Below are positions 37,194 through 45,670 of a stretch of DNA of 64,000 nt, piece after piece. Source of the DNA: Ruegeria sp. R13_0. GTDB taxonomy: Bacteria; Pseudomonadota; Alphaproteobacteria; Rhodobacterales; Rhodobacteraceae. Below the pieces are notes generated by a model. It saw only the letters and a list, made by a program, of their open reading frames with translations. It did not search any database and was not told where the DNA came from. Numbering within the stretch: the first letter of the stretch is position 1; each line of letters starts with the position of its first letter. The stretch covers positions 1 to 64,000 of the forward strand of contig NZ_JAGHRB010000011.1 in NCBI RefSeq assembly GCF_017743995.1, in the 5' to 3' direction. The translations under genes were made by a program, and so were the position numbers.

Positions 37194-38105
37194 TCAGTTC
37201 GAGGCCACCTGGAAGTTCTGCGGCGTGCCCGCATATTCTTCGATCGCGCCGTTCAGCCACTGCTCATAGGCCTCTTCGCTGACCACTTTGACGGTGATCG
37301 GCATGTAAGCGTGGTCCTTGCCACAAAGCTCAGAACATTGGCCAAAATAGACGCCCTCTTTGTCCGCTTCGAACCACAGCTCGGCCAGACGGCCGGGAAC
37401 GCCGTCCTGCTTCACGCCGAAGGACGGGATCGTCCAGGAGTGGATCACGTCAGATGCGGTAACCTGCATTACGATGACCTTGCCGACCGGAACCACAACA
37501 GCGGTATCCGTGGCCAGCAACCATTCATCGTCGCTATAGCCCGCATCGGCCAGCTTGGCGCGCATGGCGTCATCCAGAACGAAGGGGGTCACATCCGCAT
37601 CCGCGGCGCGCGCGCCCTCATCCAGCGTGGCCGGGTGGCCAAGCAGGTAGCTGTCGAACGCAAAATCGTGATCAACATATTCGTAGGTCCAGTACCACTG
37701 GTTGCCGACCACTTTGATAACCACGTCACCTTCGGGAATTTCCTGCTGCTTGAACAGAACCGGCAGAGAGAAGGCGCCGATGAACACCAGAATCAGGATC
37801 GGGCCCAAAGTCCAAGCGATCTCGACCGGGGTGTAGTGCGAGAACCGCGCCGGTGTCGGGTTGGCGCGCTGGTTGTAGCGAACGATGCAGTAAACCAGCA
37901 GGGCCGCAACGAACACGCAGATCACGGTGATGATCACCAGAATCATCGCGTCCAGCTTGTGAATCCCGTCTGCAAGGCTGGTTGCTGCGGGTTGAAAGCC
38001 CATTCCGCCGTCAACCGGCTTGCCGATTATCTCAAGCTCCTGAGCCATGGCGGGAAGGCTGGAGAGGGCCGTAGCAAGCCCGGAAAGCATCAAAGCATTC
38101 TTCAT
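37194..38105 (-). CDS. coxB: Cytochrome c oxidase subunit II
   Basis: A 303-residue subunit carrying the CuA centre that receives electrons from cytochrome c. A signal-like N terminus ([22 protein letters not shown]), then two helices (about 52-74 and 96-118), then the periplasmic cupredoxin domain. CuA ligands: His222 in VIHSWTIPS, and Cys257, Cys261, His265 and Met268 in [15 protein letters not shown]. The aromatic WYWTYEY is present. ATG 38105 fits the signal peptide; upstream in-frame residues do not. An FNR-type box lies 144 bases upstream. Confidence 0.97.
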   Translation of the reverse strand: MKNALMLSGLATALSSLPAMAQELEIIGKPVDGGMGFQPAATSLADGIHKLDAMILVIITVICVFVAALLVYCIVRYNQRANPTPARFSHYTPVEIAWTLGPILILVFIGAFSLPVLFKQQEIPEGDVVIKVVGNQWYWTYEYVDHDFAFDSYLLGHPATLDEGARAADADVTPFVLDDAMRAKLADAGYSDDEWLLATDTAVVVPVGKVIVMQVTASDVIHSWTIPSFGVKQDGVPGRLAELWFEADKEGVYFGQCSELCGKDHAYMPITVKVVSEEAYEQWLNGAIEEYAGTPQNFQVASN

Positions 38106-38248
38106 GTCTTGTCCTGATCGTTTGATCTTTGCGTCTCTGGCGAAAAGGTATGAATCGGTGAAACCACACCCGTTGTCTTTGGCCGCGTTAAAAACCATAT
38201 TCCTGCCGGTAGATAAAGCAAAATGCTTGCGTCAAACAGACGCTATTT

Positions 38249-38262
38249 TTGATCTGGATCAA
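38249..38262. promoter_or_regulatory. FNR/FnrL-type box between coxB and tldD
   Basis: TTGATCTGGATCAA matches the FNR consensus TTGAT-N4-ATCAA exactly. It lies in the divergent region, 144 bases upstream of the coxB ATG and 20 bases upstream of the tldD ATG. For an aa3 oxidase gene, oxygen-dependent control would make sense. The direction of regulation cannot be inferred. Confidence 0.7.
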
Positions 38263-38281
38263 ACCGGAAAGGTCACAACCC

Positions 38282-39703
38282 ATGACTCAGGCCCCGTTTC
38301 GCCCCTTTGAAAGTGCCCTGCCGCATGATGAAGCGCTCTCCATTTTGCAATCGGCGACCGCCGGGGCCGAGGACGGAGAACTGTTTGTCGAACGGCGGAA
38401 ATCTGAGTCTCTGGTCTTTGACGATGGTCGATTGAAGACCGCCTCCTACGATGCATCCGAGGGATTCGGGCTGCGCGCCGTTCAGGGTGAGGTCGCAGGC
38501 TACGCACATTCGACGGATGTTTCGATTCCCGCGTTGAAGCGCGCGTCCGAGACGGCCCGTCTGGCCGTTGGTGATGGAGGGGGCACTTTGGCCGATGCCC
38601 CCATGGCGACCAATAAACGCCTTTACACCGATGAAGATCCCATCGAAACCGCCAGCTTCCCGGTCAAAGTCGAGACCCTGCGTGAGATCGACGCCTTCGC
38701 TCGCGATCTGGACCCCCGCGTTGTGCAAGTCAGCGCCACGATCGCAGCCGCAGTGCAAGAGGTCGAGATCCTGCGCCCCGACGGCGTGCTGGTGCGCGAC
38801 GTGCGCCCGATGACTCGGGTGAATGTCTCAGTCATCGTCGAGCAGAATGGCCGCCGTGAAAGCGGCTCGGCTGGTGGCGGCGGCCGTGTGGGTCTGAGCG
38901 GGCTGATTGATCCCGCCGACTGGCAGAACAAGGCGCGCGAGGCCTTACGGATCGCACTGGTCAACCTCGAAGCTGTCCCTGCCCCAGCCGGAGTGATGGA
39001 GGTCGCCTTAGGCCCCGGCTGGCCGGGCATCCTGCTGCACGAGGCCATTGGGCACGGGCTGGAAGGGGATTTCAATCGCAAGGGCAGCTCGGCCTTTGCA
39101 GGTCTGATGGGGCAGCAAATTGCCTCCAAAGGCGTGACCGTCGTGGATGACGGCACGATTGCTGACCGGCGCGGTTCGATCACTTTGGATGACGAGGGAA
39201 CGCCAAGCTCTCGGACCGTATTGATCGAGGATGGTATCCTGACCGGCTATATGCAGGACCGCCAGAACGCCCGCCTGATGGGCGTCGCCCCGACCGGCAA
39301 TGGACGGCGCCAGAGTTACGCGCACAAACCGATGCCCCGCATGACCAATACGGTGATGCTGGGCGGCGATGCAGACCCGGCTGCTTTGGTTGCTGATATC
39401 AAGGACGGGATCTGGGCCGTGGGTTTCGGTGGTGGTCAGGTCGACATCACCAACGGCAAATTCGTCTTTTCCTGTACCGAGGCCTACCGGGTCGAAAACG
39501 GCAAGATCGGCGCTCCGGTCAAAGGTGCGACGCTTATCGGGGACGGACCCTCTGCGCTGAACCGCATCCGGGGGCTGGGCAACGACATGGCGCTGGATCC
39601 GGGGATGGGAACCTGTGGCAAGGACGGTCAGTGGGTGCCGGTAGGTGTCGGTCAACCAACGGTTCTGATGGACGGGCTGACCGTCGGAGGCTCCGCCGCC
39701 TGA
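38282..39703 (+). CDS. tldD: Metalloprotease TldD
   Basis: A 473-residue member of the TldD/PmbA pair that proteolyses small peptides and modified peptides (microcin and CcdA processing in E. coli). The HExxxH metal motif is LLHEAIGHGLEGDFNRKGSSAF (His253, Glu254, His258). Later conserved blocks are GTPSSRTVLIEDGILTGYMQDRQNARLMG, TVMLGGD and GFGGGQVDITNGKFVFSCTEAYR. A pmbA partner is not in the window. ATG 38282 is preferred to one 11 codons upstream, which would overlap the FNR box. Confidence 0.95.
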   Translation: MTQAPFRPFESALPHDEALSILQSATAGAEDGELFVERRKSESLVFDDGRLKTASYDASEGFGLRAVQGEVAGYAHSTDVSIPALKRASETARLAVGDGGGTLADAPMATNKRLYTDEDPIETASFPVKVETLREIDAFARDLDPRVVQVSATIAAAVQEVEILRPDGVLVRDVRPMTRVNVSVIVEQNGRRESGSAGGGGRVGLSGLIDPADWQNKAREALRIALVNLEAVPAPAGVMEVALGPGWPGILLHEAIGHGLEGDFNRKGSSAFAGLMGQQIASKGVTVVDDGTIADRRGSITLDDEGTPSSRTVLIEDGILTGYMQDRQNARLMGVAPTGNGRRQSYAHKPMPRMTNTVMLGGDADPAALVADIKDGIWAVGFGGGQVDITNGKFVFSCTEAYRVENGKIGAPVKGATLIGDGPSALNRIRGLGNDMALDPGMGTCGKDGQWVPVGVGQPTVLMDGLTVGGSAA

Positions 39704-39725
39704 GTCGGAATCACCTGAGTTGAGA

Positions 39726-39754
39726 AAGGCGCAGGGTTAACGCTGCGCCTTTTC
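39726..39754 (+). terminator. Terminator after tldD
   Basis: AAGGCGCAG (39726-39734) and CTGCGCCTT (39743-39751) form a perfect 9-base stem with an 8-base loop. The 3' arm runs into TTTTC. Confidence 0.8.
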
Positions 39755-39763
39755 GCCGGATGG

Positions 39764-39810
39764 GTGGAGGCCAAGTGGAACTTCGACCTCCACGTCCGGG
39801 TGGATTTTTT
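39764..39810 (+). promoter_or_regulatory. Alternative hairpins upstream of dprA (possible attenuator)
   Basis: GTGGAGG (39764-39770) can pair with CCTCCAC (39787-39793). The same 3' arm can instead pair as TCCAC (39789-39793) with GTGGA (39800-39804), directly followed by six T residues (39805-39810), a terminator shape. The two structures exclude each other. The following 130 bases to dprA are A/T-rich. Confidence 0.35.
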
Positions 39811-39941
39811 ATCATTATTATTCAATAATTTAGAGACGTTTCCTAAGGCATCACCAAGAAAACTACATCTAATTTTCAACGATTCACAGGCTGTTAACCC
39901 CGGCACCCGTAAACCAGTTCTGCAATCAGGCGGAGCATCGG

Positions 39942-41066
39942 ATGACCGAAGAGCAGCATTCTTCCAATCACCCCCCACTCCCACCCACCACGGAAGAGGA
40001 TCGGTTTTCCTGGCTCCGCCTGTTGCGCTCACGCAAGGTTGGTCCGGCGACGTTTCGTCGGCTGCTAAGCGAACATGGCTCAGCGCAGAACGCGCTGGCC
40101 GCGCTGCCTGAAATGGCACGCGCTGCCGGAATAAACGGGTATGAAATCTGCCCTCCCGGCGTGATTGAGGCGGAACTCAAGGCCGCACAAGCCGCCAAAG
40201 CGCGGCTTGTGTGCCTTGGGTCCGCTGATTTTCCAAAAGCTTTGCAGGATGTATCTGACGCGCCGCCGCTTCTATGGGCTGTTGGCGATCTTACGATGCT
40301 GCAGAAACCCGCAATCGCAATGGTGGGCGCGCGCAATTGTTCCTCGCTCGGCGCGCGTATGACCCGTGGGTTGGCGAAAGAACTGGGCAATCTCGGCCAT
40401 GTCATTGTCTCTGGTCTTGCCCGGGGGATCGACACTTCGGCCCATATGGCCGCGCTGGACACTGGCACCATTGCCGTGATGGCCGGAGGGGTCGATGTCA
40501 TCTACCCGGCCGAGAACACGGACCTGGCGCATAAGATCGGTGAAACAGGCCTGCGCCTCTCAGAGCAACCTATGGGGATGACACCACAAGCCCGCCACTT
40601 TCCGCGCCGCAACCGGATCATTTCAGGATTGGCGAAAGCGGTCGTGGTAGTTGAGGCCGCGGCTAAATCAGGCAGCCTCATCACCGCACGGGACGCGCTG
40701 GACCAAGGGCGCGAAGTTCTTGCCGTTCCTGGTCATCCGTTCGATGCACGGGCCTCTGGATGCAATTTGTTGATTCGGGACGGCGCGACCTTGATCCGGT
40801 CTGCGGAAGACGTGATCGAAGCCTTGCCCAAGGGAGAAGACCTCTTCCAAACGCGCAGTGAACCCCCTGCTCCGCCAACACCCACACCTGCAGTAGCGCT
40901 GCACGACCAAATCCTGGAACGACTCGGCCCATCGCCCATCGCGGAGGACCAACTGCTGCGCGATATCGCAGCTTCGGCCGGCGATCTTGGTCCCGCTTTG
41001 GTCGATCTGGAACTTGAGGGCCGAATCCAGCGCCAACCCGGTGGGCTTTTGTCGCTCGCAAACTGA
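39942..41066 (+). CDS. dprA: DNA-processing protein DprA
   Basis: Loads RecA onto incoming single-stranded DNA during natural transformation. A 374-residue protein with an N-terminal SAM-like part (LLRSRKVGPATFRRLLSEHG), then the Rossmann DprA domain: AIAMVGARNCSSLGARMTRGLAKEL (125-149), VIVSGLARGIDTSAHMAAL (154-172), GGVDVIYPAEN and HFPRRNRIISGLAKAVVVVEAAAKSGSLITA. A winged-helix C terminus (from about 320, QILERLGPSPIAEDQLLRDI) follows. It sits just before topA, a frequent order in bacteria. Confidence 0.95.
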   Translation: MTEEQHSSNHPPLPPTTEEDRFSWLRLLRSRKVGPATFRRLLSEHGSAQNALAALPEMARAAGINGYEICPPGVIEAELKAAQAAKARLVCLGSADFPKALQDVSDAPPLLWAVGDLTMLQKPAIAMVGARNCSSLGARMTRGLAKELGNLGHVIVSGLARGIDTSAHMAALDTGTIAVMAGGVDVIYPAENTDLAHKIGETGLRLSEQPMGMTPQARHFPRRNRIISGLAKAVVVVEAAAKSGSLITARDALDQGREVLAVPGHPFDARASGCNLLIRDGATLIRSAEDVIEALPKGEDLFQTRSEPPAPPTPTPAVALHDQILERLGPSPIAEDQLLRDIAASAGDLGPALVDLELEGRIQRQPGGLLSLAN

Positions 41067-41168
41067 AATGGGCGTGCCGCCACGTGGCAGCCCTGAAAGG
41101 CTTCGGCTGCCCCAAAGGTGTATAGGGTGCTGAAATCTTGGGTTTTTTCACACTGCAAAAGGAACGCA

Positions 41169-41197
41169 TTGACATTCCGGCCTTGCCCCACACATTT
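41169..41197 (+). promoter_or_regulatory. Candidate sigma-70 promoter for topA
   Basis: A perfect -35 hexamer TTGACA (41169-41174) is followed after 17 bases by a weak -10 (ACATTT, 41192-41197), 49 bases before the topA ATG. Convincing -35, poor -10. Confidence 0.4.
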
Positions 41198-41246
41198 TGC
41201 ACGACCATAACAGGCGCCCTATTCGTCGAGCGAGGTTTCCCCTTAA

Positions 41247-43874
41247 ATGCCCGTAGTTGTTGTAGAATCTCCGGCCAAAGCAAAAACAATCAACAAATAT
41301 CTCGGCCCCGACTACACGGTTCTGGCCTCCTATGGCCATGTGCGGGACCTGCCGCCCAAGGACGGATCAGTCGATACCGACCACGAATTTGAGATGAAGT
41401 GGGAGGTCGGCAATGACAGCAAGAAGCACGTCAAAGCCATTGCAGATGCGCTGAAGGAAGACAACGCCCTGATCCTCGCAACCGACCCCGATCGCGAGGG
41501 GGAAGCGATCAGTTGGCACTTGCAGGAAGCGCTGACCAAGCGGCGCTCGATCAAGAAAGATACACCGGTCAGCCGCGTGACCTTCAACGCGATCACCAAA
41601 GAGGCAGTGACCGAAGCGATGCAAAACCCACGCGAGGTCGACATGCCGCTTGTTGAGGCCTATCTGGCCCGCCGCGCGCTGGACTATCTGGTGGGCTTCA
41701 ACCTCTCGCCGGTTTTGTGGCGTAAACTGCCCGGCGCGAAATCGGCAGGGCGCGTCCAATCTGTCTGCCTGCGGCTGATCGTCGAACGCGAGATGGAGAT
41801 CGAGGCCTTCAAACCGGTCGAATACTGGTCGGTCAAGGCCCTGTTCGAAACGCCACGCGGCCAAACCTACGAGGCGCGCCTGGTCACCTATGCCGGCAAG
41901 AAACTAGACAAACACGATCTGAAAGACGCGACGCAGGCGGAGCTGGCTGTTCAGGCCATCACCAGCCGCGCGCTGAGTGTCACCTCGGTCGAGGCAAAAC
42001 CTGCGGCACGCAACCCCAGCGCGCCCTTCATGACCTCAACCCTACAACAAGAGGCCAGCCGCAAGTTCGGTATGGGTGCGCGGCACGCGATGCAGGTGGC
42101 GCAGCGTCTCTATGAGGCAGGCTACATCACCTATATGCGAACCGACGGCATCGACATGGCGCCCGAAGCGGTCGCCGCCACGCGCGATGCGATCTCGGAT
42201 CGTTTTGGCGCCGAATATGTGCCGGACAGCCCGCGCATCTACAAGAACAAGGCCAAGAACGCGCAGGAAGCGCACGAATGTATCCGCCCGACGGACATGA
42301 CGCGCGATGCAAAAGAGCTGAAGGTGACCGATGAAGATCAGCGCAAGCTTTATGATCTGATCTGGAAGCGCACGATTGCTTGCCAGATGGCTGCTGCACG
42401 CTTAGAGCGCACAACCGTTGAAATTGGCAGCGACGACGGTCAGGTCGGCCTGCGCGCAACCGGTCAGGTGGTGCTGTTTGACGGCTTCATGCGCGTCTAC
42501 GAAGAAGGCCGCGACGATGTGGCTGATGACGATGAAAAACGCTTGCCGCAAATCATGCAGGGCGATCCGGCAAAGTTCGCCAAAACCTCACTGCGCGATC
42601 AATTCACTAAGGCGACAAGCGACAGCACGGACAAAACTGCCAAACAGGCGATCCTGTCCGACAACGAATCCGTTCTGGCGCTGCAGCACCATACGCAACC
42701 GCCTCCGCGCTATACCGAGGCGACGTTGGTCAAACGGATGGAGGAGCTGGGGATCGGTCGTCCTTCGACCTACGCCTCGATCGTGACCACGATTCAGGAC
42801 CGGGAATATGTGCGCAAAGACAAGAACCGCCTGATACCCGAGGAAAAGGGCCGGATCGTTACGATCTTTCTGCTGAACTTCTTCCGCCAATATGTGGGCT
42901 ATGAATTCACGGCGAATCTGGAAGAAGAGCTGGACGACGTCAGCGCCGGCGATCGCGACTACAAGGATCTGCTAGGCAAATTCTGGCGCGATTTCTCGGC
43001 CGCGATTGGCGAAACGTCTGAGTTACGCATCTCGGAAGTGCTGGACAAGCTCGACGAGGCGCTGGCTCCGCAATTGTATCCGCCTCGTGAGGACGGGTCG
43101 GACCCGCGCGTCTGCCCGAAATGCGGGACGGGGCAACTGCATCTCAAAACCTCTCGTACCGGCGGGTTCGTTGGCTGCGGCAACTATCCCGAATGCACCT
43201 ATACTCGTCCCATCGCGGGCGAAGGGGCCGAAGGGGATGAGCGTCTTCTCGGTGAGGATGCAGGCGATGAGATCTGGCTGAAATCCGGCCGGTTCGGTCC
43301 CTATGTCCAGCGCGGAGAGCCGACGCCCGAGAACAAGAAACCCCCGCGCGCCTCTCTGCCCCGTGGGTGGAGCAAGGATGACATGGACCTTGAGAAGGCC
43401 CTGACCTTGCTGTCCCTGCCCCGCCAGATCGGTGAACATCCCGAAGGCGGTATGATCAGCTCGAACTTCGGTCGGTTCGGGCCGTATATCATGCACCAGC
43501 TGCCGGAAGAGGCGAAACCGGTCTATGCCAACCTCAAAGACCCCAATGACGTGTTCGAGATCGGCATGAACCGCGCGGTCGAGATGCTGGCAGAAAAACG
43601 CGCCAATCCGGGACGTGGTCGGCGCGCCGCGGCAGCACCTCTCAAAGAGCTGGGCGAACACCCGGATGGTGGTGCCATGCAGGTTCTTGATGGGCGCTAT
43701 GGGCCTTATGTGAAGTGGGAAAAGGTCAACGCCACCATTCCCAAAGACATCAAGCCCGAAGATATGACGCAGGAAATGGCCATCGAATTGGTCAATGAAC
43801 GCGCCGCAAAGAAGGGTACGAAGAAAAAGGCCGCCCCTAAGAAGAAGGCCGCCTCCAAGAAAACGGCAAGCTAG
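41247..43874 (+). CDS. topA: DNA topoisomerase I
   Basis: Relaxes negative supercoils (type IA). It is 875 residues. The Toprim domain starts MPVVVVESPAKAKTINKYLG and includes ATDPDREGEAISWHL. The active-site tyrosine is Tyr296 in ITYMRTDGIDM. GIGRPSTYASI and a C4 zinc finger (CPKCGTG and CGNYPEC) follow, then repeated FGPYV-type modules (GRFGPYVQRGE, GRFGPYIMHQL, GRYGPYVKWEK). The tail is lysine/alanine-rich (KKGTKKKAAPKKKAASKK), expected to bind DNA non-specifically. Confidence 0.98.
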   Translation: MPVVVVESPAKAKTINKYLGPDYTVLASYGHVRDLPPKDGSVDTDHEFEMKWEVGNDSKKHVKAIADALKEDNALILATDPDREGEAISWHLQEALTKRRSIKKDTPVSRVTFNAITKEAVTEAMQNPREVDMPLVEAYLARRALDYLVGFNLSPVLWRKLPGAKSAGRVQSVCLRLIVEREMEIEAFKPVEYWSVKALFETPRGQTYEARLVTYAGKKLDKHDLKDATQAELAVQAITSRALSVTSVEAKPAARNPSAPFMTSTLQQEASRKFGMGARHAMQVAQRLYEAGYITYMRTDGIDMAPEAVAATRDAISDRFGAEYVPDSPRIYKNKAKNAQEAHECIRPTDMTRDAKELKVTDEDQRKLYDLIWKRTIACQMAAARLERTTVEIGSDDGQVGLRATGQVVLFDGFMRVYEEGRDDVADDDEKRLPQIMQGDPAKFAKTSLRDQFTKATSDSTDKTAKQAILSDNESVLALQHHTQPPPRYTEATLVKRMEELGIGRPSTYASIVTTIQDREYVRKDKNRLIPEEKGRIVTIFLLNFFRQYVGYEFTANLEEELDDVSAGDRDYKDLLGKFWRDFSAAIGETSELRISEVLDKLDEALAPQLYPPREDGSDPRVCPKCGTGQLHLKTSRTGGFVGCGNYPECTYTRPIAGEGAEGDERLLGEDAGDEIWLKSGRFGPYVQRGEPTPENKKPPRASLPRGWSKDDMDLEKALTLLSLPRQIGEHPEGGMISSNFGRFGPYIMHQLPEEAKPVYANLKDPNDVFEIGMNRAVEMLAEKRANPGRGRRAAAAPLKELGEHPDGGAMQVLDGRYGPYVKWEKVNATIPKDIKPEDMTQEMAIELVNERAAKKGTKKKAAPKKKAASKKTAS

Positions 43875-43975
43875 GGTTGGATAGGTAGAAATACCACCAG
43901 CCCCTTGGATTCGTTGACTTCCCCCTGACGCGGCGGCACAACCTGCCCATCACCATGTCATTGGGGGAGTTTTCC

Positions 43976-44680
43976 ATGAAGAAAATCTATGCCAATGCCT
44001 CTGACGCGCTCGACGGAGTGCTGTCGGATGGCATGATGATCGCGGCGGGCGGTTTCGGCCTGTGCGGCATCCCGGAACTGCTGCTCGAGGCGATCAAGGA
44101 CTCGGGCGCTCAGGACCTGACCTTTGCGTCGAACAACGCAGGCGTCGACGATTTCGGCATCGGCATCCTGCTGCAGACCAAACAGGTCAAGAAAATGATC
44201 AGCTCATACGTCGGCGAAAACGCGGAATTCATGCGTCAGTACCTGGCCGGAGAGCTTGAGCTGGAATTCAATCCGCAGGGCACTCTGGCCGAACGGATGC
44301 GCGCAGGTGGCGCAGGCATCCCCGGTTTCTACACCAAAACCGGCGTGGGAACTGTGATCGCCGAGGGCAAGGAACACAAAGACTTCAACGGCGAGACCTA
44401 CATTCTGGAAGAAGGCATCTTTGCCGATCTGGCCATTGTCAAAGCCTGGAAGGCCGATGACACCGGCAACCTGATCTTCCGCAAGACCGCCCGAAACTTC
44501 AACGTGCCTGCCGCAACCTGCGGCAAGGTCTGCATAGCCGAAGTCGAAGAGATTGTCCCCCGAGGCTCAATGGACCCGGATGCAATCCACCTGCCGGGCA
44601 TCTATGTGCATCGGATCATTCAAGGCGATCACGAAAAGCGCATTGAACAGCGCACCACCCGCAAGAAGGAGGACGCATAA
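43976..44680 (+). CDS. scoA: 3-oxoacid (succinyl-CoA:3-ketoacid) CoA-transferase subunit A
   Basis: Alpha subunit of a type I CoA-transferase that activates acetoacetate with CoA from succinyl-CoA. It is 234 residues: MKKIYANASDALDGVLSDGMMIAAGGFGLCGIPELLLEAI contains the CoA-binding glycine-rich motif GGFGLCGIPE, and FTSNNAGVDDFGIG-like FASNNAGVDDFGIGILL follows. GGGGGAG precedes ATG 43976. The stop (TAATG) overlaps the start of an unrecognised small gene rather than scoB, which is unusual. Confidence 0.93.
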   Translation: MKKIYANASDALDGVLSDGMMIAAGGFGLCGIPELLLEAIKDSGAQDLTFASNNAGVDDFGIGILLQTKQVKKMISSYVGENAEFMRQYLAGELELEFNPQGTLAERMRAGGAGIPGFYTKTGVGTVIAEGKEHKDFNGETYILEEGIFADLAIVKAWKADDTGNLIFRKTARNFNVPAATCGKVCIAEVEEIVPRGSMDPDAIHLPGIYVHRIIQGDHEKRIEQRTTRKKEDA

Positions 44681-44910
44681 TGCTCGATGCGGGAACAATC
44701 ATAGACATTCTAATATCGAACCCAGCTTCGGAAATAGAAGTCGAATTGGAGACGTTTGAAGACAACGGTATTAACTACAATTCAGTCGCAAAGGCCGCTG
44801 GAAGAAGTTTCCGCATGATTGAGGCAATTGTACCGTCAGACGATGGGGGTCTAGCCTTTTACGTTCGCAGAATAGTTTTCGAGCCAAACGTCGGAGGAAC
44901 AGCATAATGC
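44675..44910. repeat. 9-base direct repeats flanking the inserted small gene
   Basis: GCATAATGC occurs at 44675-44683 and 44902-44910, each over a stop/start junction and each preceded by a GGAGGA Shine-Dalgarno. The repeats bound exactly one gene unit. They may be the duplicated edge of an insertion or simply a shared functional junction. Confidence 0.6.
44680..44907 (+). CDS. Unrecognised 75-residue protein inserted between CoA-transferase subunits
   Basis: A 75-residue acidic protein (MLDAGTIIDILISNPASEIE..., ending FYVRRIVFEPNVGGTA) with no signal peptide or membrane helix; a small mixed alpha/beta fold is plausible. Its start overlaps the scoA stop by one base and its stop overlaps the scoB start in the same way (TAATG at both). 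GGAGGA precedes each junction, and the 9-mer GCATAATGC flanks it at 44675 and 44902. Base use differs from its neighbours: four ATA Ile codons, AGA Arg codons and CTA Leu codons. This suggests acquisition. No family is recognised. Confidence 0.6.
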   Translation: MLDAGTIIDILISNPASEIEVELETFEDNGINYNSVAKAAGRSFRMIEAIVPSDDGGLAFYVRRIVFEPNVGGTA

Positions 44911-45533
44911 CTTGGGACCGCAATCAGATGGCCGCCCGTGCGGCGCAAGAGCTTGAAGACGGCATGTATGTAAACCTCGGCATCGGTATTCCGACGTTGG
45001 TGGCAAACTATGTGGGCGATAAGGACATCACTCTGCAATCCGAGAACGGCATGCTGGGCATGGGCCCCTTCCCGTTTGAAGGCGAAGAAGACCCCGACCT
45101 GATCAACGCGGGCAAGCAAACCATCACTGAGCTGTCACGCACCGCCTATTTCGACAGCGCGACCTCGTTCGCGATGATCCGGGGTGGCAAGATCGCAGCC
45201 GCGGTTCTGGGCGCAATGGAAGTGGATGAAGAAGGTGACCTTGCCAACTGGATGATTCCTGGCGTTCTGGTCAAAGGCATGGGCGGCGCGATGGATCTTG
45301 TGGCGGGTGTCGGCCGCGTGATCGTGGTGATGGATCACACCAACAAACACGGCAAATCCAAGCTGCTGAAAAAATGCACCCTCCCGCTGACCGGGAAAAA
45401 GGTTGTAAATCGCATCATCACCAACCTCGGGGTTCTGGATGTGGTTGAAGGCGGTCTGAAGATCGTCGAGATCGCAGAAGGCGTCACCGAATACGATATC
45501 CGTGCCGCAACCGAGGCGAATATCGTCAACTAA
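44907..45533 (+). CDS. scoB: 3-oxoacid CoA-transferase subunit B
   Basis: Beta subunit of the type I CoA-transferase, 208 residues. The catalytic glutamate is Glu46 in LQSENGMLGMGPFP, the family signature. MAARAAQELEDGMYVNLGIGIPTLVANYV opens the protein, and GGAMDLVAGVGRVIVVMDHTNKHGKSKLLKKCTLPLTG closes the core. It should assemble with ScoA in an alpha2beta2 or alpha-beta complex. It overlaps the stop of the inserted 75-codon gene by one base. Confidence 0.95.
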   Translation: MPWDRNQMAARAAQELEDGMYVNLGIGIPTLVANYVGDKDITLQSENGMLGMGPFPFEGEEDPDLINAGKQTITELSRTAYFDSATSFAMIRGGKIAAAVLGAMEVDEEGDLANWMIPGVLVKGMGGAMDLVAGVGRVIVVMDHTNKHGKSKLLKKCTLPLTGKKVVNRIITNLGVLDVVEGGLKIVEIAEGVTEYDIRAATEANIVN

Positions 45534-45543
45534 ACCAAAATCT

Positions 45544-45567
45544 GGGCCTGCTGTGACAGGCAGGCCC
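45544..45567 (+). terminator. Hairpin after scoB
   Basis: GGGCCTGC (45544-45551) and GCAGGCCC (45560-45567) form a perfect 8-base stem with an 8-base loop starting 10 bases after the scoB stop. It lacks a T run. Confidence 0.5.
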
Positions 45568-45570
45568 CAT

Positions 45571-45670
45571 AGCGTTTCGGGTTAGACTTGTGACGCGAAT
45601 ACTCTGCTACGCTTTCAGCGTTCTCGGGACATTCGCGTCACTTGAACCTTCAGGAAAAACCCGAAACGCT
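45571..45670. repeat. Nested 100-base inverted repeat between convergent genes
   Basis: Three concentric stems: AGCGTTTCGGGTT (45571-45583) with AACCCGAAACGCT (45658-45670); GTGACGCGAAT (45590-45600) with ATTCGCGTCAC (45631-45641); ACGCT (45609-45613) with AGCGT (45617-45621). It ends exactly at the stop of the transglycosylase gene (45671). It could be a bidirectional terminator, a structured 3' RNA or a miniature inverted-repeat element. No ORF is inside. Confidence 0.75.

Noticed and set aside
36954-38117. 387-codon rightward open frame
   Set aside because: Antisense to ctaB and coxB, which carry full family signatures.
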